Origin: Vreelandella sp031769195
GTDB lineage: Bacteria; Pseudomonadota; Gammaproteobacteria; Pseudomonadales; Halomonadaceae
Direction of reading: 5' to 3'
NCBI RefSeq assembly: GCF_031769195.1
Contig: NZ_JAVHNP010000007.1
Location: forward strand, 86,185 to 150,184
DNA length: 64,000 bases
The notes beneath the pieces are model-generated. The model was not told the origin of the DNA. It was given only the letters and a program-made list of their open reading frames with translations, and made no database searches. This document shows, in pieces, positions 9,471-18,061 of the stretch (within the stretch, counting starts at the first letter, position 1; every line of letters begins with the position of its first letter). Made by a program: the position numbers and the translations under genes.

Positions 9471-12400
9471 CCTTCGGCACCCCTGGCGGGGTGCTTCGCG
9501 GGTGCGCTATCGCTTACCACGCGCTACGGGGGCGCATTTAGGCAGTGGATGCCACGTAGCGCGGCGTAACGAATGAGCGAGAGCAACAAGCGAATGAGGC
9601 ACCCGCGGAGGCGGCGGATAGCCGCCTGGACGAAGCCACCGAGATTAATCCAAACATCAGCGCCCCCTTCGGCACCCCTGACGGGGTGCTTCGCGGGTGC
9701 GCTATCGCTTACCACGCGCTACGGGGTGGCGCATTGAGGCAAGTGATGCCACGTAGCGCGGCGTAACGAATGAGCGAGAGCAGCGAGCAAATGAGGCACC
9801 CGCGGAGGCGGCGGATAGCCGCCTAGGCTCGTCCACCGTGCATCATTCAATCCCTGTGCCCCCTTCGGCACCCCTGGCGGGGTGCTTCGCGGGTGCGCTA
9901 TCGCTTACCACGCGCTACGGGGGCGCATTTAGGCAGTGGATGCCACGTAGCGCGGCGTAACGAATGAGCGAGAGCAGCGAGCAAATGAGGCACCCGCGGA
10001 GGCGGCGGATAGCCGCCTAGGCTCGTCCACCGTGCATCATTCAATCCCTGTGCCCCCTTCGGCACCCCTGGCGGGGTGCTTCGCGGGTGCGCTATCGCTT
10101 ACCACGCGCTACGGGGGCGCATTTAGGCAGTGGATGCCACGTAGCGCGGCGTAACGAATGAGCGAGAGCAACGAGCGAATGAGGCACCCGCGGAGGCGAC
10201 GAATAGCCGCCTGAACGTAGCCACCGAGATTAATCCAAACATCAGCGCCTCCTCCGGCACCCCTGACGGGGTGCTTCGCGGGTGCGCTATCGCTTACCAC
10301 GCGCTACGAAACCCACTTTAAGCACCGCATCCCGTAGCGCGGCGTAACGAATGAGCGAGAGCAGCGAGCGAATGAGGCACCCGCGGAGGCGACGAATAGC
10401 CGCCTGAACGAAGCCACCGAGATTAATCCAAACATCAGCGCCACCTTCGGTACCCCTGGCGGGGTGCTTCGCGGGTGCGCTCCGCTTACCACGCGCTACG
10501 GGGGACGCATTTAGGCAGTGGATGCCACGTAGCGCGGCGTAACGAATGAGCGAGAGCAACGAGCGAATGAGGCACCCGCGGAGGCGGCGAATAGCCGCCT
10601 GGACGAAGCCACCGAGATTAATCCAAACATCAGCGCCCCCTTCGGAACCCCTACCGGGGTGCTTCGCGGGTGCGCTCCGCTTACCACGCGCTACGGGGGG
10701 CGCATTTAGGCAGTGGATGCCACGTAGCGCGGCGTAACGAATGAGCGAGAGCAACGAGCGAATGAGGCACCCGCGGAGGCGGCGAATAGCCGCCTGGACG
10801 AAGCCACCGTAAACCATCACATTTCAGCGCCATCACCGGCACCCCTAGCGGGGTGCTTCGCGGGTGCGCTATCGCTTACCACGCGCTACGGGGGACGCAT
10901 TGAGGCAGTGGATGCCACGTAGCGCGGCGTAACGAATGAGAGAGAGCAACGAGCGAATGAGGCACCCGCGGAGGCGGCGAACAGCCGCCTGGACGAAGCC
11001 ACCGTAAACCATCACATTTCAGCGCCATCACCGGCACCCCTGGCGGGGTGCTTCTCGGGTGCGCTATCGCTTACCACGCGCTACGGGGGACGCATTTAGG
11101 CAGTGGATGCCACGTAGCGCGGCGTAACGAATGAGCGAGAGCAACGAGCGAATGAGGCACCCGCGGAGGCGGCGGATAGCCGCCTGGACGAAGCCACCGA
11201 GATTAATCCAAATATCAGTGCCCCCTTCGGCACCCCTGGCGGGGTGCTTCGCGGGTGCGCTATCGCTTACCACGCGCTACGGGGGACGCATTTAGGCAGT
11301 GGATGCCACGTAGCGCGGCGTAACGAATGAGCGAGAGCAACGAGCGAATGAGGCACCCGCGGAGGCGGCGGATAGCCGCCTGGACGAAGCCACCGAGATT
11401 AATCCAAATATCAGTGCCCCCTTCGGCACCCCTGGCGGGGTGCTTCGCGGGTGCGCTCCGCTTACCACGCGCTACGAAACCCACTTTAAGCACCGCATCC
11501 CGTAGCGCGGCGTAACGAATGAGCGATAGCAACGAGCGAATGAGGCACCCGCGGAGGCGGCGAATAGCCGCCTGGACGAAGCCACCGTAAACCATCACAT
11601 TTCAGCGCCATCACCGGCACCCCTAGCGGGGTGCTTCGCGGGTGCGCTATCGCTTACCACGCGCTACGCAACCCACTTTAAGCACCGCATCCCGTAGCGC
11701 GGCGTAACGAATGAGCGATAGCAACGAGCGAATGAGGCACCCGCGGAGGCGGCGAATAGCCGCCTGGACGAAGCCACCGTAAACCATCACATTTCAGCGC
11801 CATCACCGGCACCCCTAGCGGGGTGCTTCGCGGGTGCGCTATCGCTTACCACGCGCTACGGGGGGCGCATTTAGGCAAGTGATGCCACGTAGCGCGGCGT
11901 AACGAATGAGCGAGAGCAACGAGCAAATGAGGCACCCGCGGGGGCGGCGAATAGCCGCCTGGATGAAGCCACCGAGATTAATACAAACATCAGCGCCCCC
12001 TTCGGCACCCCTGGCGGGGTGCTTCGCGGGTGCGCTATCGCTTACCACGCGCTACGAAACCCACTTTAAGCACCGCATCCCGTAGCGCGGCGTAACGAAT
12101 GAGCGAGAGCAACGAGCGAATGAGGCACCCGCGAAGGCGGCGGATAGCCGCCTAGGCTGGTCCACCGTGCATCATTCAATCCCTGTGCCCCCTTCGACAC
12201 CCCTAGCGGGGTGCTTCGCGGGTGCGCTATCGCTTACCACGCGCTACGGGGCGCGCATTTAGGCAGGTGATGTCACGTAGCGCGGCGTAACGACAGAGCG
12301 AGAGCAACGAGCGAAAGAGGCACCCGCGGGGGCGGCGAATAGCCGCCTGGGCTGAGCCACCGTGCATCATTCAATCTCTGTGCCTCCTTCGGCACCCCTG

Positions 12401-12550
12401 GCGGGGTGCTTCGCGGGTGCGCTCCGCTTACCACGCGCTACGGGGGGCGCATTTAGGCAAGTGATGCCACGTAGCGCGGCGTAACGAATGAGCGAGATCA
12501 ACGAGCGAATGGGGCACCCGCAGCGGTGGATAGCCGCCTGGGAGTGCCGT
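9471..12550. repeat. Sixteen-unit tandem array of ~195-bp structured repeats
   Basis: Sixteen head-to-tail units of 191-196 bp begin near 9471, 9666, 9862, 10056, 10251, 10444, 10639, 10833, 11028, 11224, 11420, 11611, 11803, 11999, 12191 and 12386; the last is cut short. Each unit holds three inverted repeats: a small hairpin CACCCC/GGGGTG; a long nested stem with outer arms GCGGGTGC/GCACCCGC and inner arms CGCGCTACG/CGTAGCGCG; and AGGCGGC/GCCGCCT. Two places vary in blocks: the apex of the long stem (type A, with GCATTTAGGCAGTGGATGCC, or type B, with ACCCACTTTAAGCACCGCAT) and the tail after the third hairpin (three kinds, with GAGATTAATCCAAACATCAG, GTGCATCATTCAATCCCTGT or GTAAACCATCACATTTCAGC). 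Reverse-strand reading frames of 60-180 codons cross it, but they only reflect the repeat and look non-coding. The region otherwise has no gene. Confidence 0.95.
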
Positions 12551-12560
12551 GTATTTGCTG

Positions 12561-13616
12561 TTAGAGATGATGTTTGAGCGGAATCCAGCGGCGTTGGCGA
12601 TGACTGTCTAGGCCTGCTTCTAGCAGCGCCATGCTGCGTAGGGCATCATCGATATCCACTGGGAGCGGTGCCTTATCGCGAATGGCGGCGCTGATCCCTT
12701 GGTAATAGGCGAGATAGTCACCGGGTAGCGTGGGGTGTTCGTGGCGTACTAGCGGTGCTTCTTCCCCTTCGCCCTCGCGCAGGGTGAGCGTTCCTGGGCT
12801 ATCTTCCCCCCAAGCACTCGATGGCGCTTCTCCGGCTTTCAAACGGTCTTCCTGCGGATCAAGGCCGTATTTGATGTAGCTGCCTTTGGTGCCGTGGAGG
12901 CGGTAACGCGGCGTGGGTTCGGCGACCAGCGTACCGGCGCTTAAGCTCACTCTAAAACCGTCGTATTCGAGCAAACAGAGAAAGTCATCATCCGCTTTGG
13001 CGCCGTCACGACGCACGCCTAACTCCAATAAAATGGCGTTGGGCATTCCGAATAGCTCACAAGCCTGATCCACCAGGTGCGGGCCTAGGTCGTACCAAAT
13101 ACCGCCCCCTGGCGTGGCTTTTTCCCGCCAGCGGTCGCGTACTTCAGGGCGAAAGCGATCAAAGCGCGACTCAAACCCCGTCATACGACCCAGCGTGCCA
13201 TCCTTTAAGAGCGCCTGAATGGTCAGAAAGTCACTATCCCAGCGGCGGTTGTGAAAGACCGATATCAGCCGCTCTTTATCCACCGCCAAGGCTTTTAGCT
13301 GCTTTGCCTCTGAGAGCGTGACGGTAAAGGGCTTATCGACCACCACATGCTTACCCGCTAAGAGTGCCGCTTTGGCTAGGGGGAAGTGGGTATCGTTCGG
13401 GGTGGGAATCACAATGAGATCAAGGTCGGGGCGCTTACATAACGCCAGCGCTTGGCTCTCTATTTCCACATTGGGCAGATCCGCCTTCACCTTGGCCGCA
13501 TCGCTTGAGGAAACCGCCACTAAATCCAGCCCTTCGGTCGCTTGAATCAGCGGGGCATGGAAGGTCTTGCTTGCGAAGCCATAGCCAACAAGGCCAACGT
13601 TGATGATCGCCTTCAT
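12561..13616 (-). CDS. Gfo/Idh/MocA-family NAD(P)-dependent oxidoreductase
   Basis: Probable sugar or polyol dehydrogenase; the substrate cannot be told from sequence. 351 residues. An N-terminal Rossmann fold (INVGLVGYGFASKTFHAPLI), NTP-type cofactor motifs (VIPTPNDTHFPLAKAAL), the hallmark EKP-like segment HVVVDKPFTVTLSEA with catalytic Lys, and the C-terminal domain (GGGIWYDLGPHLVDQACELFG, with conserved D and H) are all present. It resembles E. coli YdgJ-type oxidoreductases. The start at 13616 (MKAIINVGLVG) is preferred to an upstream ATG that would lie in the ilvD terminator. It stands alone between the repeat array and ilvD. Confidence 0.88.
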   Translation of the reverse strand: MKAIINVGLVGYGFASKTFHAPLIQATEGLDLVAVSSSDAAKVKADLPNVEIESQALALCKRPDLDLIVIPTPNDTHFPLAKAALLAGKHVVVDKPFTVTLSEAKQLKALAVDKERLISVFHNRRWDSDFLTIQALLKDGTLGRMTGFESRFDRFRPEVRDRWREKATPGGGIWYDLGPHLVDQACELFGMPNAILLELGVRRDGAKADDDFLCLLEYDGFRVSLSAGTLVAEPTPRYRLHGTKGSYIKYGLDPQEDRLKAGEAPSSAWGEDSPGTLTLREGEGEEAPLVRHEHPTLPGDYLAYYQGISAAIRDKAPLPVDIDDALRSMALLEAGLDSHRQRRWIPLKHHL

Positions 13617-13657
13617 TACAATCCTTAGTCGATTTGACGGTTCACGGTTGGCAAAAA

Positions 13658-13682
13658 AACAGCCCGCACAGGGCGGGCTGTT
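13658..13682 (-). terminator. Rho-independent terminator of ilvD
   Basis: A 10-bp perfect stem (AACAGCCCGC / GCGGGCTGTT) with a 5-base loop, followed on the minus strand by a run of seven T. It begins ten bases after the ilvD stop. Confidence 0.92.
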
Positions 13683-13691
13683 ATGACGCAA

Positions 13692-15536
13692 TTAATCCAG
13701 CTTGGAGAGGTCGCGCACTGCGCCTTTATCGGCAGAGGTGGCAAGCAGCGCATAGGCTTTTAGTGCAGGCGTCACCTTGCGCGGGCGCTGTTCGACCGGC
13801 TTCCAGGCATCTTTGCCCTTAGCTTCCATGGCTTCCCGGCGCTTGGCCAGCTCTGCATCGCTGAGCTGTACGTTGATGGTGCGGTTAGGAATATCGATCA
13901 AGATCGTGTCGCCTTGCTCGACCAAACCAATCGCGCCACCTGCCGCTGCTTCTGGAGAGACGTGGCCAATCGAGAGGCCTGATGTCCCCCCGGAGAAACG
14001 GCCATCGGTGAGTAGCGCACAGGCCTTACCCAAGCCTTTTGATTTCAGGTAGGAGGTGGGGTAAAGCATCTCCTGCATGCCAGGGCCCCCTTTAGGGCCT
14101 TCATAGCGAATGACGACAACATCGCCCTCTTTCACTTTGCCATCTAAGACGTTGGCAACGGCTTGGTCTTGGGACTCCACTACGTGGGCTTTGCCCTCGA
14201 ACACCAGAATAGAGTCATCAACGCCTGCGGTTTTCACCACGCAGCCATCCAGCGCGATATTGCCATACAGCACGGCTAAACCGCCTTCGCGGGAGAACGC
14301 ATGCTCCAAATCACGAATACAGCCAGTGGCGCGGTCGCCATCGAGACTCGGCCAGCGTGTACTTTGTGAGAACGCCGTTTGTGTCGGCACGCCACCTGGG
14401 CCTGCTTTAAAGAACTCCACTACCTCAGGGCTTGGCGAGCGCATGATGTCCCACTCTTCAAGCGCCTCTTTTAAGCTGTCGCCATAAACGGTGGGAACCG
14501 AGGTATCCAGCACGTTGGCTCGGTCAAGTTCACCCAAAATGGCCATGATACCGCCCGCGCGGTGTACGTCTTCAATATGGTACTTTTGAGTATTGGGGGC
14601 GACTTTACATAGCTGTGGCACTTCACGAGACAGGCGGTCGATATCCGACATGGTGAAATCGACTTCAGCCTCCTGTGCTGCGGCCAAGAGGTGCAGGATG
14701 GTATTGGTGGAACCGCCCATGGCGATATCCAGCGTCATGGCGTTTCTAAAGGCGGATTTGGAGCCGATAGCACGGGGCAGAAGGTGCGCTTCTTCACCTT
14801 CGTAGTAGCGCTTGGCCAGCTCGACAATCCGGTGGCCGGCATTTTCAAACAGTCGACGACGATCCGAGTGGGTTGCCAGCACGGTGCCATTACCCGGCAA
14901 CGCCAGACCCAATGCTTCCATTAAGCAGTTCATGGAGTTAGCGGTAAACATACCCGAACAGCTACCGCAGGTGGGGCAAGCACTGCGCTCAACTTCTGCC
15001 AGCGTTTCATCATCCACACTGTCATCGGCCGCCATTACCATCGCGTCGACCAAGTCTAGGCCGTGGTTGAGCAGCTTGGTTTTACCGGCCTCCATGGGGC
15101 CACCGGATACAAAAATCACCGGAATATTGAGGCGCATGGCGGCCATCAGCATGCCGGGGGTGATTTTATCGCAGTTAGAGATACATACCAGCGCATCGGC
15201 ACAGTGGGCGTTGCACATGTACTCGACGCTGTCGGCAATGATATCGCGGCTAGGCAGCGAATAGAGCATGCCGTCATGGCCCATCGCAATCCCATCATCC
15301 ACCGCAATGGTGTTGAACTCTTTGGCTACGCCGCCCGCTTTTTCAATTTCACGCGCTACCAGTTGGCCCATGTCTTTAAGATGCACATGACCGGGTACAA
15401 ACTGGGTGAAAGAGTTGGCTACCGCAATAATCGGTTTATGAAAGTCATCATCTTTCATACCGGTGGCACGCCAAAGGGCACGGGCGCCAGCCATATTACG
15501 GCCAGCGGTGGTGGTACGGGAGCGATACTCAGGCAT
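13692..15536 (-). CDS. ilvD: Dihydroxy-acid dehydratase
   Basis: Iron-sulfur enzyme that dehydrates 2,3-dihydroxy-3-methylbutanoate and its homologue to the 2-keto acids in valine and isoleucine synthesis. 614 residues, matching E. coli IlvD (616). Fe-S ligands are visible in ISNCDKITPGM and in ACPTCGSCSGMFTANSMNCL; GRFSGGTSGLSIGHVSPEAA near the C-terminus is the substrate/cofactor signature. It begins MPEYRSRTTTAGRNMAGARALWRATG, as in the family. It is not beside other ilv genes here and appears monocistronic. Confidence 0.97.
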   Translation of the reverse strand: MPEYRSRTTTAGRNMAGARALWRATGMKDDDFHKPIIAVANSFTQFVPGHVHLKDMGQLVAREIEKAGGVAKEFNTIAVDDGIAMGHDGMLYSLPSRDIIADSVEYMCNAHCADALVCISNCDKITPGMLMAAMRLNIPVIFVSGGPMEAGKTKLLNHGLDLVDAMVMAADDSVDDETLAEVERSACPTCGSCSGMFTANSMNCLMEALGLALPGNGTVLATHSDRRRLFENAGHRIVELAKRYYEGEEAHLLPRAIGSKSAFRNAMTLDIAMGGSTNTILHLLAAAQEAEVDFTMSDIDRLSREVPQLCKVAPNTQKYHIEDVHRAGGIMAILGELDRANVLDTSVPTVYGDSLKEALEEWDIMRSPSPEVVEFFKAGPGGVPTQTAFSQSTRWPSLDGDRATGCIRDLEHAFSREGGLAVLYGNIALDGCVVKTAGVDDSILVFEGKAHVVESQDQAVANVLDGKVKEGDVVVIRYEGPKGGPGMQEMLYPTSYLKSKGLGKACALLTDGRFSGGTSGLSIGHVSPEAAAGGAIGLVEQGDTILIDIPNRTINVQLSDAELAKRREAMEAKGKDAWKPVEQRPRKVTPALKAYALLATSADKGAVRDLSKLD

Positions 15537-15676
15537 GGTGTCCTCTACATCTTTATCATGGCCTACCGCATACGTGGCAGCAGGCGGTTGAATCCAGCGG
15601 TCTTAGATTGTGGCATGAGCGCACCGCTGAGACTAGATGCAGAGGACAACCAAAAACGTGTGAAGCCGCTTCTCGG

Positions 15677-17857
15677 TTAGAAGGTCTCCCACTCCTCTTC
15701 TGTGGTGGTGGCAGTGGTGGCGGCGGGCCGTTTGAGCACTGGTCGCTGCTGAGGCAGGGCACTCGCTTGCTCAGTGGCTTGGAATGGCAGACTAGGCGCT
15801 TGAGCATCCTGGCGTAGTAAGCGTAAACGCGCCGTTTCGCTGCTCTCTTCTTCTGCACCTTCTAACCGGAAGGCCGCAATGACATTGGCCAAGTCCTGAG
15901 CTTCGTTTGTTAACTGCTGTGCGGCACTGGAAATGGACTGCAGCTTGCCAGCATTCTGCTGAGTCACATTATCCATTTCAGAAACCGCAGTATTAATCTG
16001 AGCAATGCCACTGCTTTGTTCATCAGAGGCAGTGCTGATCTCCTCCATGATGTCGCTGACACGCATCACCTGATTGACCACCTGGTCGATAGCCTGCTCG
16101 GCCTCTTTGACAGCATCCGCGCCGCCAGCAATTTCCTGAGAGGAGGTGTCAATCAAGCGGCGAATCTCACCAGCGGCGTCGGAGCTGCGGCCCGCCAAGT
16201 TACGCACTTCGTTGGCCACTACGGCAAAACCACGGCCCTGCTCGCCAGCTCTCGCAGCCTCGACGGAGGCATTCAGCGCCAGAATATTGGTTTGGAAGGC
16301 AATGCCGTCAATCACGGTAATGATGTCGTTCATTTTATCGGCGCTTGCAGCAATGCGCTCCATGCGCTCCACCAGTGCCTGCATGCGTTCTCCTGTCTCG
16401 CGGCTGGTGGTGGCGTTTTGCATGGCCAGCTGATTGGCCTGGCGGGCATTCTCGGTGTTCTGCTTCACCGTAGCGGTCATTTGATCCATGCTAGAAGCGG
16501 TCTGTTGCAGTGAAGAGGCTTGCTGCTCAGTGCGGGAAGCTAACTCCTCATTTTGCTGCTTAATATGCTCTGAGGCAGGGGTCACAACGTCGACCTTATT
16601 GCCCACTTCGGTGATTAACCCAGACAGACTCGCCCGCATCGTTTCCAACGACGCCAGCAGCTCACCCAGCTCATCATCACGTTTGAGGGTCACTCGGTTG
16701 GCAAGATTGCCCGCTGCGATTTGGAACGTGACCCGACGTGCTTCGTTTAGCGACCTCAGCAATGACTTCAGAACAGCCACACTCAGCCACACCATCAACA
16801 CAATGCCGAACAGCAGAACGCCTAACTGCCCCCATAATAACCACTGCTGCTGACGCTCTGCATTGGCCATCAGGGCTTGCGCGGCGGCGCGTTCGTTATC
16901 CACCAGCAAATTGATCGTAGCGCTAATGCTGTCGGAGGTCGGTTTGACGACATCGTTAAAGGCTTCAAACGCGGCAAACCCGTTGCCATCGCGTATGGCG
17001 GCAAATGCCGTATTAGCGCCATCCAGGAACGTGGCTAGGTGCGCCGTTAACCCTTGCTGGACACCGCTGGCTTCACTGCGCTGAGCGGTGAACCCCTGCC
17101 ACGTTTCATTAATATCGGTCTGCAACGTGGCAAGCTGCTCTTCAAGTAGCGCTAAATCGGCGCGGCGAGGGTTGCGGACGGCGGGCTCCAACGCCTGTAA
17201 GAGCTGTGCGGCCCCCTGCTCAATTTGCTGCAGATCTGCTACCCCTTCAAGCCCGGTTTGGTTGAGGGTGCGCAAACGTTCAGCAGAACTGGTCAACCCA
17301 TAGACTCCTGCCGTTCCCGCGACGGCGAGCAGCACTACCGCTGCCACCACCATCCCCATGAGCTTGGCCTGCATGCTGCTGAAACTAAAGCGCTGCACCC
17401 AACCGCGCAGCCCCGTGCGGCGCAATGCACCATTATGGAGCTTAAAGCCTCGGCCACGCCCCTGCTGCATGGCACTATAGGCCTTCACAGCGCGGGCAAT
17501 CGATTTTTGTCCCGCTTTACGGCGAATCGCGGTATAGCCTGCGACACGATTGCCATCCAGCAGCGGTGCTACCGTGGTGTGCACCCAGTAGGAGGTGCCG
17601 CTCTTGGTACTATTTCTCACCACCCCCTGCCAAGTTTTCCCTTTTTCGATGGTGTCCCACATATTTTTGAAGACTAATGACGGCATTTCCGGATCACGAA
17701 AAATGCTATGAGGTTCACCCATTAACTCAGCCTGTGAGTAACCACTAACATCAATGAATGTCTGGTTCACATAGGTGATTTTCCCCTGACGGTCAGAGCG
17801 TGAAATCAACACCTGATCCTCTGACAGTTCAAACGCTGCCTGGCTGGATATGCTCAT
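15677..17857 (-). CDS. PAS-domain methyl-accepting chemotaxis protein (Aer-like), copy 1
   Basis: Membrane chemoreceptor that probably senses redox or energy state through an N-terminal cytosolic PAS domain, as Aer does. 726 residues: PAS (about 15-115, SRSDRQGKITYVNQTFIDVSGYS...WQGVVRNSTKSG), a linker, a membrane segment near 165-185, a region rich in helices, a second membrane segment near 345-365, HAMP, then the signalling domain with the hairpin tip GIAFQTNILALNASVEAARAGEQGRGFAVVANEVRNLA (broken here by description: tip QTNILALNASVEAARAGEQG). The last residues, EEEWETF, form a CheR/CheB docking pentapeptide of the NWETF type. It is paralogous to the gene at 18062-20233, with the same domain order. 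GTGGGG precedes the ATG. Confidence 0.9.
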   Translation of the reverse strand: MSISSQAAFELSEDQVLISRSDRQGKITYVNQTFIDVSGYSQAELMGEPHSIFRDPEMPSLVFKNMWDTIEKGKTWQGVVRNSTKSGTSYWVHTTVAPLLDGNRVAGYTAIRRKAGQKSIARAVKAYSAMQQGRGRGFKLHNGALRRTGLRGWVQRFSFSSMQAKLMGMVVAAVVLLAVAGTAGVYGLTSSAERLRTLNQTGLEGVADLQQIEQGAAQLLQALEPAVRNPRRADLALLEEQLATLQTDINETWQGFTAQRSEASGVQQGLTAHLATFLDGANTAFAAIRDGNGFAAFEAFNDVVKPTSDSISATINLLVDNERAAAQALMANAERQQQWLLWGQLGVLLFGIVLMVWLSVAVLKSLLRSLNEARRVTFQIAAGNLANRVTLKRDDELGELLASLETMRASLSGLITEVGNKVDVVTPASEHIKQQNEELASRTEQQASSLQQTASSMDQMTATVKQNTENARQANQLAMQNATTSRETGERMQALVERMERIAASADKMNDIITVIDGIAFQTNILALNASVEAARAGEQGRGFAVVANEVRNLAGRSSDAAGEIRRLIDTSSQEIAGGADAVKEAEQAIDQVVNQVMRVSDIMEEISTASDEQSSGIAQINTAVSEMDNVTQQNAGKLQSISSAAQQLTNEAQDLANVIAAFRLEGAEEESSETARLRLLRQDAQAPSLPFQATEQASALPQQRPVLKRPAATTATTTEEEWETF

Positions 17858-17988
17858 AAGAACCCCACCTGTTATTTTGAAGAAGGCCTGTTTTGCCTAA
17901 TGACCCAGCGATGTCCTTTTTACCAAGCCGTTGAATGTAGTCACTTCACTACCTGATCTATGGATACCAGTAGAAAGTATGAGCAAAA

Positions 17989-18015
17989 AATATGCCACCC
18001 AAAAGGTGGCATATT
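17989..18015 (-). terminator. Rho-independent terminator of the second PAS chemoreceptor
   Basis: Stem TATGCCACC / GGTGGCATA, extended by A-T pairs, with a 5-base loop and a run of T on the minus strand. It lies between the two paralogous chemoreceptor genes, so they are probably separate transcripts. Confidence 0.85.
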
Positions 18016-18061
18016 CAAATGGTCATCTAGAACCATTACTAATGGTGATTAAACGCAATTA

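Noticed and set aside
9524..12048. A family of similar reverse-strand proteins of 60-180 residues inside the 195-bp array
   Set aside because: They arise because the repeat unit happens to stay open in one reverse frame; lengths vary with the array, no ribosome-binding sites are consistent, and the conserved parts are explained by inverted repeats.
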